Source: Dechloromonas aromatica (nom. nud.)
GTDB taxonomy: Bacteria; Pseudomonadota; Gammaproteobacteria; Burkholderiales; Rhodocyclaceae
Assembly (NCBI GenBank): GCA_017848965.1
Contig: JAFIHA010000005.1
Span: forward strand, 16,997 to 80,996
DNA: 64,000 nt
Direction of reading: 5' to 3'
Positions 8,653 to 17,085 of the stretch are shown one piece after another (positions within the stretch are counted from its first letter, which is position 1; every line of letters starts with the position of its first letter). Below the pieces are notes generated by a model, which saw nothing but the letters and a program-made list of their open reading frames with translations, ran no database searches and was not told where the DNA came from. The translations under genes and the position numbers were made by a program.

Positions 8653-9193
8653 CGACCGCCCCTGCCTGACCCGCGCCTGGCGCGAGACGCGCAGCGAGCT
8701 GCACGGCTGGCTGCGTCATCGGCTCGACGGCGATGCCGAGGCCGACGACCTGCTGCAGGAAGTCTTCCTGCGTGCGCTGCGTCAGGGCGACGCCTTCTGC
8801 ACCCTCGACAACCCGCGCGCCTGGCTCTTCCAGGTCGCCCGCAACGCGCTGACCGACCGCCTGCGCGCCCGGCGGCCGCAAGGCGAGCCGGGCGACGACC
8901 TGGCCGCCGCCGAAAGCGAGACGCCGGCACCGGTCGATCTGCTCAGCCAGTGCCTGCCGCGCGTCCTTGGCGAGCTTGCCGCGGCCGACCGACTGGCGAT
9001 CGAGTTGTGCGACATCGGCGGCCTGCCGCAGCAGGCGCTGGCCGAGCGGCTCGGCATTTCGCTCTCCGGCGCCAAGTCGCGCCTGCAACGGGCGCGCCAG
9101 CGGCTGCGTGCCCGACTGGTCGAGGGCTGCCAGGTCTGTTTCGACGAGGACGGCCAGGTCGCCGGCTTCGTCCCGCGGCCACCGCTTGAATAA
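8645..9193 (+). CDS. ECF RNA polymerase sigma factor (SigZ-like)
   Basis: Group IV sigma factor of 182 residues. Region 2 is visible in DDLLQEVFLRAL and NPRAWLFQVARNALTDRLRAR (residues about 37-77), and region 4 in GLPQQALAERLGISLSGAKS plus RLQRARQRLR (about 128-155). A C-terminal tail of about 25 residues follows, with a CxxC motif (CQVC) and FDEDGQVAGFVPRP, as I recall from SigZ-like proteins. It overlaps arsA by 8 bases, so it belongs to the ars operon. No anti-sigma gene is adjacent. A redox or arsenite-sensing role for the cysteines is only inference. Confidence 0.88.
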   Translation: MPDDRPCLTRAWRETRSELHGWLRHRLDGDAEADDLLQEVFLRALRQGDAFCTLDNPRAWLFQVARNALTDRLRARRPQGEPGDDLAAAESETPAPVDLLSQCLPRVLGELAAADRLAIELCDIGGLPQQALAERLGISLSGAKSRLQRARQRLRARLVEGCQVCFDEDGQVAGFVPRPPLE

Positions 9194-9225
9194 AACCAGC
9201 CGAAGCTGCGTCTTTTTTCCGGGAT

Positions 9226-9241
9226 AACCGTCTACACGGTT
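9226..9241. promoter_or_regulatory. Inverted repeat upstream of the UPF0718 permease
   Basis: AACCGT-CTAC-ACGGTT, perfect 6-bp arms, lies in the 72-base gap between the sigma-factor gene and the permease. The words GGGATAACC and CGTCTA inside it resemble ECF promoter elements but are too close together to be a -35/-10 pair. It may be an operator or the stem of an RNA hairpin; no T-run follows. Confidence 0.3.
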
Positions 9242-9265
9242 GACCACGCCGTTCCGGAAAACATC

Positions 9266-10306
9266 ATGACCCTGATTCGACAACCCGCCACCACCGCCGG
9301 CTGGCTGAGCCTGCTTGCCGTCGGCAGCGCCCTCTGGCTGGCGCTCTACCAGAACCTGAGCCCATTGGCCGAAAGCCTGATCGGCGGCTTCGGTCTCGAC
9401 CGCAGGACGCATTTCGGCGAGGCGCTGCATTTCTTTTTCTACGACACGCCCAAGGTGCTCCTGCTGCTCACCGGCATCGTCTTCCTGATGGGCGTGGTAC
9501 AGACCTTCTTCGCGCCGGAACGCACGCGCGCCCTGCTTTCCGGCCGCCGCCAGGGGGTCGGCAACGTGCTCGCGGCGACGCTCGGCATCGTCACTCCCTT
9601 CTGTTCCTGCTCGGCGGTGCCGCTGTTCATCGGTTTCCTGTCAGCCGGCGTGCCGCTCGGCGTGACCTTTTCCTTCCTGATCTCGGCGCCGATGGTCAAT
9701 GAAGTGGCGCTGGCGCTGCTCTTCGGCCTCTTCGGCTGGCAGGTCGCGGCGCTCTACCTGGGACTCGGCCTGCTGGTCGCCATCGTCGCCGGGCTGGTCA
9801 TCGGCCAGCTGAAGATGGAACGCCACCTGGAAGACTGGGTGCAGCAGATCCAGCGCGGCGAAGCCACCTGGAACGACGACGGGTCGAACGGCTGGCCGGC
9901 GCGCTTCGCCGCCGGCTGGCGTCACGTGCGCGAGATCGTCGCCAAGGTCTGGCCCTATATCCTCGTCGGCATCGCGCTCGGTGCCGGCATCCACGGCTAC
10001 GTGCCGGAAGATTTCATGGCTTCGTTCATGGGCAAGGATGCCTGGTGGGCGGTGCCGGCCGCCGTCGTGCTCGGCGTGCCGATGTATACCAACGCCGCCG
10101 GCATCATCCCGATCGTCGAAGCGCTGATCGGCAAGGGCGCCGCGCTCGGCACCGTGCTCGCCTTCATGATGAGCGTCATCGCACTCTCGGCGCCGGAGAT
10201 GATCATCCTGCGCAAGGCGCTCAAACCCACCCTCATCGCCACCTTCGCTGGCGTCGTCGCCACCGGCATCCTGCTCGTCGGCTACGTGTTCAACCTCGTC
10301 CTCTAG
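9266..10306 (+). CDS. UPF0718/DUF318-family permease (ArsP-like)
   Basis: Inner-membrane protein of 346 residues with about eight to ten hydrophobic helices in two similar halves. The first half carries the diagnostic TPFCSCSAVPLFIGFLSAGV and SAPMVNE, and the second LGVPMYTNAAGIIPIVEALI. Members of this family include ArsP exporters of trivalent organoarsenicals; others sit beside small thioredoxin-like proteins as here. Its place at the end of the ars operon supports a metalloid-export role, but the substrate is not shown by sequence alone. Confidence 0.88.
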   Translation: MTLIRQPATTAGWLSLLAVGSALWLALYQNLSPLAESLIGGFGLDRRTHFGEALHFFFYDTPKVLLLLTGIVFLMGVVQTFFAPERTRALLSGRRQGVGNVLAATLGIVTPFCSCSAVPLFIGFLSAGVPLGVTFSFLISAPMVNEVALALLFGLFGWQVAALYLGLGLLVAIVAGLVIGQLKMERHLEDWVQQIQRGEATWNDDGSNGWPARFAAGWRHVREIVAKVWPYILVGIALGAGIHGYVPEDFMASFMGKDAWWAVPAAVVLGVPMYTNAAGIIPIVEALIGKGAALGTVLAFMMSVIALSAPEMIILRKALKPTLIATFAGVVATGILLVGYVFNLVL

Positions 10307-10317
10307 GGAGAAAAAGC

Positions 10318-10548
10318 ATGAAAGACATCAAGGTGCTCGGCACCGGCTGCGCCAACTGCCGCAACACGGTCAAACTGATCGAGGAAGTCGCCGCCGAAAA
10401 AGGCGTCGCCATTACCCTGAGCAAGGTCGAAGATTTGCCGGAGATCATGAAATACGGGGTGATGTCGACACCGGGCGTGGTCGTCGATGGCAAGGTGGTA
10501 CACGCTGGCGGCATCCCGGATCGGGCCAAGATCAGTAGCTGGTTGTAA
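10318..10548 (+). CDS. Small thioredoxin-like protein (MTH895 type)
   Basis: A 76-residue single-domain thioredoxin-fold protein. The redox motif is in LGTGCANCRNT (CxxC at about residues 10-13), and the cis-proline region is MSTPGVVVDG. It starts 11 bases after the permease with GGGAGAAAAAGC as ribosome site. UPF0718 permease plus a mini-thioredoxin is a recurrent pair; the protein may reduce or ferry a thiol-bound substrate for the permease. Cytosolic: no signal peptide. Confidence 0.88.
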   Translation: MKDIKVLGTGCANCRNTVKLIEEVAAEKGVAITLSKVEDLPEIMKYGVMSTPGVVVDGKVVHAGGIPDRAKISSWL

Positions 10549-10581
10549 ACGAACAAAACCCCAACGGAGGAGGAAGAGACA

Positions 10582-11514
10582 ATGAAGAAGATATTGCTGG
10601 CGCTGACTGGCGCCTTGATGCTGTTCGCCCAGACGCTTCGTGCCGAGGCCGTATTCACGGTCGACGCCCTGGGCAACGGCGTTTTCGCGTTGATCGGCCA
10701 GACCGGCGGCCGCCTGTACGAAAACCACGGCCTGAACGCCAATTACGGCGTGATCGACACAGCGGCGGGGACGATCCTGATCGATGCCGGGGCCTCGGCC
10801 GTCGCCGCCAGGGTCCTTGAAATGGAGGCCAGAAAACTGACCGGCAAGCCGGTCAAATGGGTGATCAATACCGGTGCCCAGGACCATCGCTGGCTGGGTA
10901 ACGCTTACTTCGCCGCCCAGGGCGCACAGATCATCGCCTTGCAACGCACGGCGACGACGCAAACCCGTCTCGGCAAGGGACAGATCGAAGCGCTGGGCCG
11001 CGACCTGAAGGAACAGATGGAGGGCACCGCCCCCGCGCCCGCCGCCCAGCCGCTGGCCGGCGATACCCAGACCTTGACGCTGGGCGGCCGGACGCTGGAG
11101 CTGCGTTACTTCGGCCATGCCCACTTTGCCGGCGATGCCGTGGTCTGGCTGCCGCAGGAGAAGATCCTGTTCTCCGGCGATCACATCTACGTCGACCGCC
11201 TGCTCGGCATCCTGCCTGAAAGCAACGCCGAAACCTGGCTCAAGGCTTTCAGACAAGCCATTGCCCTGCAACCGCAACGCATCGTTCCCGGTCACGGCCG
11301 GGTCTGCGACGTGGCGCAGGCGCAACGCGAAACCGGCGACTACCTGGCTTTCCTGGTCGACGGTGGCCGGAAGCTGGCCGAGGAAATGGCCGGCGTCGAC
11401 GCTGCCGTCGCCGCGCTGCAGGATGCCCCGGCCTTCGCCGGCCTGAAGAACTTCGCCGATCTGCACCGGGGCAACGTCAATCGCGCCTACCTGCGCTTCG
11501 AGGCCGGCCAGTAA
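10582..11514 (+). CDS. Exported metallo-beta-lactamase-fold protein with altered metal motif
   Basis: The 310-residue protein begins with a signal peptide (MKKILLALTGALMLFAQTLR, cleaved near AEA). The fold shows in GVIDTAAGTILIDAGAS, FGHAHFAGDAVVWLPQEKIL-FSGD and the late VPGHG. The usual NTHxHxDHxxGN motif reads NTGAQDHRWLGN, so aligned without gaps all four classical ligands are replaced. The rest is intact, suggesting a subfamily with different metal use rather than decay. GGAGGAGG ribosome site. Substrate unknown; it closes the ars gene block. Confidence 0.85.
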   Translation: MKKILLALTGALMLFAQTLRAEAVFTVDALGNGVFALIGQTGGRLYENHGLNANYGVIDTAAGTILIDAGASAVAARVLEMEARKLTGKPVKWVINTGAQDHRWLGNAYFAAQGAQIIALQRTATTQTRLGKGQIEALGRDLKEQMEGTAPAPAAQPLAGDTQTLTLGGRTLELRYFGHAHFAGDAVVWLPQEKILFSGDHIYVDRLLGILPESNAETWLKAFRQAIALQPQRIVPGHGRVCDVAQAQRETGDYLAFLVDGGRKLAEEMAGVDAAVAALQDAPAFAGLKNFADLHRGNVNRAYLRFEAGQ

Positions 11515-11536
11515 GCAGGCCGGCCGGCCCCGGAGT

Positions 11537-12058
11537 TCACTTCTTCGCCGGCCGCCCGGTCTTGATCCGCTCGATGCGCCCCATCACCGCCTGCAGTTCG
11601 GCGTCGTTGAGGGCTGCCAGAACGGCGATGCCGGCGCGCAGCAGTTCGCTCTTCTTGGCTTCGCTGCCCAAGCTTGCCATCCGCTTCTTGAGTACGGCGA
11701 TCTGCGCGTATTCGGTTTCCGGCATCGCGTAGCTGTCGCGTACCAGCCGCGGCTTCTTCGCCTTGGCCGGCTTTTCGACTTTCTCGAGCTTTTCCGCCTT
11801 GGTCTTGGCGGTGGCCTTGGCCGGCTTTGCCGCCTTCGGGGCCTGGGGCGGGTCGTAGCTGATGGCTTCGGCCTTTTCCAGCGCTTCGGCAAGCGCCTGC
11901 TGGTGTTTGGCGACGGTCTGTTCGACCGACGGTGTCTTGCGCGGCGCACGGGCCCTGGCCGGTGCCTTGGCCGGTGCCGACGCGGGTGCTGCGGCGGTGC
12001 CTACGGTTTCGGCAGGCTGGACGACGGGGGCCGGGGAAGGATTTTCTTTGGTAGTCAC
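11537..12058 (-). CDS. Ala/Lys/Pro-rich protein with conserved C-terminal helix domain
   Basis: A 173-residue protein in two parts. Residues 1-105 are low-complexity, rich in Ala, Lys and Pro (AKAPARARAPRK, KAEKLEKVEKPAKAKK), like histone H1/AlgP-type DNA-binding tails. Residues 106-173 (RDSYAMPETEYAQIAVLKKR...LLRAGIAVLAALNDAELQ) form an ordered helical domain that resembles ribbon-helix-helix proteins. The start is GTG at 12058 behind AGGGAGAACC. It is convergent with the ars block. A nucleoid- or PHA-granule-associated role is possible; function unknown. Confidence 0.75.
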   Translation of the reverse strand: MTTKENPSPAPVVQPAETVGTAAAPASAPAKAPARARAPRKTPSVEQTVAKHQQALAEALEKAEAISYDPPQAPKAAKPAKATAKTKAEKLEKVEKPAKAKKPRLVRDSYAMPETEYAQIAVLKKRMASLGSEAKKSELLRAGIAVLAALNDAELQAVMGRIERIKTGRPAKK

Positions 12059-12167
12059 TGCGGGTTCTCCCTAAAAACGGTATATCCAGTTTATAGGATT
12101 TCAAACTGTCACGTGGTTAAACTTTTTTGACAGTAGAATCGCGGCAAACCATCCCAGGAGCCCCCCC

Positions 12168-12836
12168 ATGACCCAGGACGAACTCAAGCAGGCGGTCGCC
12201 CAGGCCGCTGCCGATCATGTTGCGGAAAGCACGCCGGTCGGCGCCATCATCGGCGTTGGCACCGGCTCGACGGCCAATTTCTTCATCGATGCGCTGGCTG
12301 CGCTGAAGGACCGCATCGGCGGTGCCGTCGCCAGTTCCGAGGCAACCCGCCAGCGCCTTGCCGGCCACGGCATCCCGGTGCTCGACCTCAACGAGGTCAG
12401 CCGGATTCCCGTCTATGTCGACGGCGCCGACGAAATCGACGATGGCCTCAACATGATCAAGGGCGGCGGCGGCGCACTCACCCGCGAAAAGATCGTTGCC
12501 GCCGTCGCCGACTGCTTCGTCTGCATCGCCGACGCCTCGAAGCTGGTCGACACGCTGGGCAAATTCCCGCTGCCGGTGGAAGTCATCCCGATGGCCCGCG
12601 CCCATGTCATCCGCGAACTCGAGAAACTCGGCGGCCTGCCGCAACTGCGCGAGGGCTTCGTCACCGACAACGGCAACCAGATCGTCGACGTCCGCGGCCT
12701 CCTGATCCACGATCCGAAAGGCCTGGAAGCGAAGATCAACCAGATTGTCGGCGTCGTCACCAACGGCCTGTTCGCGATGCGCCCGGCCGATCTGCTGCTG
12801 CTCGGCACCAGCGAGGGCGTGCGCCGCATCGGCTGA
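12168..12836 (+). CDS. rpiA: Ribose-5-phosphate isomerase A
   Basis: Interconverts ribose-5-phosphate and ribulose-5-phosphate in the pentose phosphate pathway. The 222-residue protein has the expected motifs [15 protein letters not shown] (substrate loop), VDGADEID (catalytic aspartates) and [13 protein letters not shown] (catalytic lysine region). CCAGGAG lies ahead of the ATG. A TAGAAT hexamer at 12134-12139 could be the -10 of its promoter, though no good -35 is seen. It stands alone, divergent from the Ala/Lys-rich gene. Confidence 0.97.
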   Translation: MTQDELKQAVAQAAADHVAESTPVGAIIGVGTGSTANFFIDALAALKDRIGGAVASSEATRQRLAGHGIPVLDLNEVSRIPVYVDGADEIDDGLNMIKGGGGALTREKIVAAVADCFVCIADASKLVDTLGKFPLPVEVIPMARAHVIRELEKLGGLPQLREGFVTDNGNQIVDVRGLLIHDPKGLEAKINQIVGVVTNGLFAMRPADLLLLGTSEGVRRIG

Positions 12837-12896
12837 GTCATCGGCCTGTCACATCGGGGCGCCAGACTGCCGGCATTCGACAGCCGGGAGCGCCCC

Positions 12897-13445
12897 ATGT
12901 TCTTGTCCGCCCAGGAAATCGCCGCCAGCCGCGAGCAGGCGCTCGGCAACCTGCTTGCCCTCTCCTCGCACTACCTGGCCACCAGCCAGCGCGCCTGCCA
13001 GATCGCCACCGGCGCCGGCCGGGAGGGCATCGAACACGCCAGCCGCCGCTGGAGTCAGCTCGCCCACGGCCAGCTCGACGCGCTGATCCAGTTCCCCGCC
13101 ACGCTCTGGCTCGACGCCTTGCCGCGCGCCGGCGAACTGCTCGACCAGTCGCTGCAACTTCTCGGCGAGGCCCACAAGGCCTGGCTGCAAGGTAGCGAGG
13201 CGCAGGTCCGCATCGTCGACGGCATCGTCTTCGCCTACCTGCGGCGCGCCGGCCGCAGCAGCCCATGGGAAACCGTGATCGTCCTCGACGCGCTGCGCAA
13301 CACGCTGAACGGGGCGGAGCAGACCCTGCACGAAATCAATGCGGCGGCCATCGAGCAGGTGGACCGGGTTGGCGAGGAAATGCAGCAGGTCGTCACCCCG
13401 AGCGCCAACCGCCGCGTACGCGCCAGGAACAAGCCGGAAGCTTGA
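12897..13445 (+). CDS. Phasin-like protein
   Basis: A 182-residue, all-helical, Ala/Leu-rich protein without signal peptide (MFLSAQEIAASREQALGNLL). Its length, helical make-up and spaced hydrophobic residues resemble phasin family proteins that coat polyhydroxyalkanoate granules, though similarity to the two clear phasins at 17.9-19.1 kb is low. The C-terminus is basic (RRVRARNKPEA). It is preceded by CGGGAGCGCCCC and is convergent with the antiporter gene. Phasin assignment is moderate; a generic helical hypothetical protein is the alternative. Confidence 0.7.
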   Translation: MFLSAQEIAASREQALGNLLALSSHYLATSQRACQIATGAGREGIEHASRRWSQLAHGQLDALIQFPATLWLDALPRAGELLDQSLQLLGEAHKAWLQGSEAQVRIVDGIVFAYLRRAGRSSPWETVIVLDALRNTLNGAEQTLHEINAAAIEQVDRVGEEMQQVVTPSANRRVRARNKPEA

Positions 13446-13473
13446 TGCAGCGAGCTGCCGACGGCGCGCGCCC

Positions 13474-15426
13474 TTAACGCTTGAGCAGGCGGTCTTCGGC
13501 CGCCGCCACGGCGCCTGGCGTACCGAGCACGACGACGACGTCGCCTTCGTCGAGCCGGGTCTCCGGCGCCGGTTCGAGAGCGCGGATACCGCGCCGACGG
13601 ATGGCGCTGACCTCGCAGCCGAGCAGTTCCAGGCCGAGTTCGCCGAGCGTCTGACCGATCGCCGCGGCGCCAGGCGTCAACCAGATCGAATGCAGACGCG
13701 ACTGGCTGTTGTCGTCATCGTCCCGATCGGTGAAGCCCCGATAGAAGCCGCGCAGCAGCCGATAGCGCTGGCCGCGCACCTGGCGGATGCGCTTCAATAC
13801 GCGGTTGATCGGCACGCCGACCAGGACCAGCGCGTGCGAAGCAAGCATCAGGCTGGCCTCCAGCGTTTCCGGGACGACTTCGGCGGCGCCGGCGCTGGCC
13901 AGGCGGTTCATGTCCTTCTCGTCGGCGGTACGGACCACGACCGGCAGGTCGGGGCGCATTTCCTGGACGTGATGCAGGACCTTTTCGGCCAGCTGGGTGT
14001 CGCTCATCGTCACGATGACGACGCTGGCGCGCATCAGGCCGGCCGCCATCAGCGCCTCCTTGCGCCCGGCATCGCCGAAGACGACGCTCTCGCCACCGCC
14101 CGCCGCCTCGCGCACGCGGTCCGGATCGAGGTCGAGGGCGATGCTCTGTATCCCTTCCTGGGCCAGGAAACGGGCGAGGTACTGGCCGTTGCGCCCGAAG
14201 CCGCAGAGGATCGCGTGCTTCTCCGAAGTCATCGACTGGGCGGCAATCTGCGTCACCTGCATCGAGCGCAGCAACCATTCGCTGGCGACGAAACGCATCA
14301 CCAGACGCTCGCTGTACTGGACGATGAAGGGCGCAATCAGCATCGACAGCACCAGCGAAGTCAACACCACCTGCTCGATCCCCTTGGGCAGGTGGGTGAT
14401 CACGCCGAGCAGCACGAAACCGAATTCACCGCCGGCGCACAGCCACAACCCCGAGCGGATGGCATTGCCGGACGAGGCGCCGAGCTTCCACGACAGGAGG
14501 CCGACGATCAGCGCCTTGATCACCAGCAGCAGGACCAGCACCAGCATCACCTGCCACCACAGGCCGACCAGGATATGGAGGTCGAGCTTGACGCCGATGG
14601 TGACGAAGAAAAGCCCCATCAGCACGTCGCGGAAGGGTTTGATGTCCTCTTCCACCTGCATGCGGAACTCGGTTTCGGCGATCAGCATGCCGGCGACGAA
14701 GGCGCCCAGCGCCAGCGACAGGCCGGCGTGCTCGGTGATCGTCGCCAGACCGAGGGTGATGAGCAGCACGTTGAGGACGAACACCTCGGCCGACTTGGCG
14801 CGGGCGACGAAATGGAACCACTTGCGCATCAGCTTCTGGCCGAACACCAGGATCAGCGCCAGCACCGCAGCCGCCTTGAGCATGGCGACGCCCATCAGCA
14901 TCGCCAGTTTCTCCGGCGATTCGGTCAGCGACGGCAGCAGGACCAGCAACGGCACCACGGCGAGGTCCTGGAACAACAGCACGCCGACGATCTGCCGGCC
15001 ATGCACCGAATCGAGCTGCATGCGTTCCGCCAGCAGCTTGCTCAGCACCGCCGTGGACGACATGGCGAACACCGCGCCCAGCGCGATCCCCAGTTGCCAG
15101 CCGATGCCCAGCGCCATCACCAGCAGCAGCACGACCAGCATGGTCAACAGCACCTGCAGCAAGCCCAGCCCGAAGACGATGCGTTTCATCGCGTAGAGCT
15201 TGGGCAGGGAGAATTCGAGGCCGATCGAGAACATCAGGAAGACGACGCCGAATTCGGCGATGTATTCGGCGCGATGGATGTCCGACATCAGATTGAACGC
15301 GTGCGGCCCGATCATGCTGCCCACCGCCAGGTAGCCAAGCACCGGCGGCAAGTTGAAACGACGGAAGATGACCACGGCGAGAACCGAGGCTCCGAGCAGC
15401 AGCAGGACGAGGGAAAGGGCGCTCAA
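13474..15426 (-). CDS. Kef-type cation:proton antiporter (CPA2) with TrkA domain
   Basis: Inner-membrane potassium/proton antiporter of the KefB/KefC class. The N-terminal half has about twelve helices (PPVLGYLAVGSMIGPH, FSIGLEFSLPKLY, FAMSSTAVLSKLL). A Rossmann TrkA-N domain (AILCGFGRNGQYLARFLAQEG) follows near residue 400, then a TrkA-C-like segment. The start is uncertain: the frame opens with ATG at 15489, which overlaps kdsD. I prefer TTG at 15426, which gives MSALSLVLLLLGAS, the usual N-terminus, although no strong ribosome site precedes it. No KefF/KefG partner is adjacent. Confidence 0.9.
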   Translation of the reverse strand: MSALSLVLLLLGASVLAVVIFRRFNLPPVLGYLAVGSMIGPHAFNLMSDIHRAEYIAEFGVVFLMFSIGLEFSLPKLYAMKRIVFGLGLLQVLLTMLVVLLLVMALGIGWQLGIALGAVFAMSSTAVLSKLLAERMQLDSVHGRQIVGVLLFQDLAVVPLLVLLPSLTESPEKLAMLMGVAMLKAAAVLALILVFGQKLMRKWFHFVARAKSAEVFVLNVLLITLGLATITEHAGLSLALGAFVAGMLIAETEFRMQVEEDIKPFRDVLMGLFFVTIGVKLDLHILVGLWWQVMLVLVLLLVIKALIVGLLSWKLGASSGNAIRSGLWLCAGGEFGFVLLGVITHLPKGIEQVVLTSLVLSMLIAPFIVQYSERLVMRFVASEWLLRSMQVTQIAAQSMTSEKHAILCGFGRNGQYLARFLAQEGIQSIALDLDPDRVREAAGGGESVVFGDAGRKEALMAAGLMRASVVIVTMSDTQLAEKVLHHVQEMRPDLPVVVRTADEKDMNRLASAGAAEVVPETLEASLMLASHALVLVGVPINRVLKRIRQVRGQRYRLLRGFYRGFTDRDDDDNSQSRLHSIWLTPGAAAIGQTLGELGLELLGCEVSAIRRRGIRALEPAPETRLDEGDVVVVLGTPGAVAAAEDRLLKR

Positions 15427-15479
15427 ATCGGGCTTGATGAAGTCAGGTATACTCCGACCATCATAACCGCAGCCCGCCC

Positions 15480-16478
15480 ATGAACCCAAATCCGTCGCCC
15501 GCCTGTTTTTCGCCGGAACGCGCCCTGCTGCTGGGCCGGCAGACGCTCGCCATCGAGGCGGCGGCGGTCGGCGCGCTGCAGGCCCGGATCGACGACCGTT
15601 TCGCCGCCGCCGTCCGCCTCATCCTCGACAGCCGCGGCCGCCTGATCGTCAGCGGCATGGGGAAATCCGGTCACATCGCGCGCAAGATCGCCGCCACCAT
15701 GGCCAGTACCGGCACCCCTGCCTACTTCGTCCATCCGGCCGAAGCCAGCCACGGCGACCTCGGCATGATCACCCGCCACGACATCCTGCTCGCCCTCTCC
15801 AATTCCGGCGAATCCGAGGAGTTGCTGCGCATTCTGCCGGCGCTCAAGCGGCAGGGCGCGCGGGTCGTCGCGATGACCGGCAACCCGGACTCGACGCTGG
15901 CCCGCGAAGCCGACGTCCACCTCGACGCCGGGGTCGCCCAGGAAGCCTGCCCGCTCAACCTGGCGCCAACCGCCTCGACCACCGCCGCGCTGGCCCTCGG
16001 CGACGCACTGGCGGTCGCCCTGCTCGACGCCCGCGGCTTCGGCCCGGAGGATTTCGCCCGCTCGCACCCCGGCGGATCGCTCGGCCGCCGCCTGCTGACC
16101 CACGTCCGCGACGTCATGCGCCAGCGCGACCGGGTGCCGGCGGTAGCGCCGACAACGCCGATCAGCGAGGCCATCGTCGCCATGTCCCACGGCGGCCTCG
16201 GTCTGGTTGCCGTGGTCGATGGCACCGACCGGCCGGTCGGCATCTTCACCGACGGCGACCTGCGGCGCGCCTTCGAGAAGCGCATCGACCTCCAGGACGC
16301 CAGCATCGTCGCCGCGATGACTGCCACCCCGCGCACCATCGGCCCTGAGCGCCTCGCCGTCGAGGCGGTCGAGATGATGGAGCGCCTGCGCATCAATGCC
16401 CTGCTCGTCTGCGACGAGGACGGCAAGCTGCAGGGTGCGCTCAACATGCACGACCTGTTCACCGCCAAGGTCATCTGA
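15480..16478 (+). CDS. kdsD: Arabinose-5-phosphate isomerase KdsD
   Basis: Converts ribulose-5-phosphate to arabinose-5-phosphate, the first step toward KDO of lipopolysaccharide. The 332-residue protein has an SIS domain (RLIVSGMGKSGHIARKIAAT, near residues 52-71, and SNSGESEE) followed by two CBS repeats (residues about 205-332, TDGDLRRAFEK, MNMHDLF-like end). Divergent from the antiporter gene with 53 bases between; a TATACT hexamer at 15448 may be a -10. Its stop overlaps the ATG of an 8-codon frame that leads into lptC. Confidence 0.96.
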   Translation: MNPNPSPACFSPERALLLGRQTLAIEAAAVGALQARIDDRFAAAVRLILDSRGRLIVSGMGKSGHIARKIAATMASTGTPAYFVHPAEASHGDLGMITRHDILLALSNSGESEELLRILPALKRQGARVVAMTGNPDSTLAREADVHLDAGVAQEACPLNLAPTASTTAALALGDALAVALLDARGFGPEDFARSHPGGSLGRRLLTHVRDVMRQRDRVPAVAPTTPISEAIVAMSHGGLGLVAVVDGTDRPVGIFTDGDLRRAFEKRIDLQDASIVAAMTATPRTIGPERLAVEAVEMMERLRINALLVCDEDGKLQGALNMHDLFTAKVI

Positions 16479-16504
16479 TGAGCGCCATCACACTCCTGCC
16501 ATGA
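16478..16504 (+). CDS. Eight-codon coupling frame between kdsD and lptC
   Basis: The kdsD stop and an ATG share the A in TGATG, opening an 8-codon frame (MSAITLLP) whose TGA in turn overlaps the lptC ATG as ATGA. No ribosome site is visible directly before lptC. A ribosome finishing kdsD could therefore translate this mini-cistron and restart at lptC. The frame is directly visible; whether it is translated, or is a leftover of a deleted kdsC start, is inference. Confidence 0.4.
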   Translation: MSAITLLP

Positions 16505-17085
16505 AGAACTGGTCTGGCCAACTCTTCCCGATCACCCTGCTGGCGCTGCTGGCGGGGCTCAGTTTCTGGCTGCAGGCGATACTCACCACCGACGAAGTGC
16601 GTCCGGAGATGCGCACGGCGGCCCATGAGGCCGATGCCATCGTCGAAAATTTCGAAATCCGCCGCCTCGACGAGCAAGGCAAACTGCAATACCGTCTGAG
16701 TGCGCCACAACTGCGCCATTTCCCCGACAACGACAGTTCGCTGGTCACCTCGCCGCGCCTGCTCGCCTATCGCGGCGACGCGCCCCCGCTCATCCTGACC
16801 GCCGGTCGGGCGACGGTCACCGCCCGCGGCGAAACGATCCTGCTCGACGATAGCGTGGAGATCGTCCGCGCCGCCACCGACAAACGCCCCGAACTCAATG
16901 CCCGGACCTCGACACTGACCGTCGAACCGGAAACCGGCAAAGCCCATACCGACCAGGCCATGACCATCACCCTGGGCGCCTCCGAAATCAGTGGCGTCGG
17001 CGCCCGCATCGACAACAAGGCCTCGACCTTCGAACTGCGCTCGCAAGTCCGCGGTCGCTACCTTTCCGCCAGAGCCAAGCCATGA
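16501..17085 (+). CDS. lptC: LPS export protein LptC
   Basis: Single-pass inner-membrane protein that passes lipopolysaccharide from LptBFG to LptA. The 194-residue protein starts MKNWSGQLFPITLLALLAGL, one N-terminal membrane helix, followed by a periplasmic beta-jellyroll (ENFEIRRLDEQGKLQYRLSA, RGETILLDDSVEIV). It lies after kdsD; kdsC, normally between them, is missing. Its end overlaps lptA as ATGA. Confidence 0.93.
   Translation: MKNWSGQLFPITLLALLAGLSFWLQAILTTDEVRPEMRTAAHEADAIVENFEIRRLDEQGKLQYRLSAPQLRHFPDNDSSLVTSPRLLAYRGDAPPLILTAGRATVTARGETILLDDSVEIVRAATDKRPELNARTSTLTVEPETGKAHTDQAMTITLGASEISGVGARIDNKASTFELRSQVRGRYLSARAKP

Noticed and set aside
8646-9265. ECF-type promoter GGGATAACC/CGTCTA upstream of the permease
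   Set aside because: The two words nearly touch, whereas ECF -35 and -10 elements need about 16 bases between them.
13339-15483. 714-codon open frame on the plus strand opposite the Kef antiporter
   Set aside because: Gln/His/Asp/Arg-rich antisense artefact; the minus strand encodes a complete transporter with TrkA domain.
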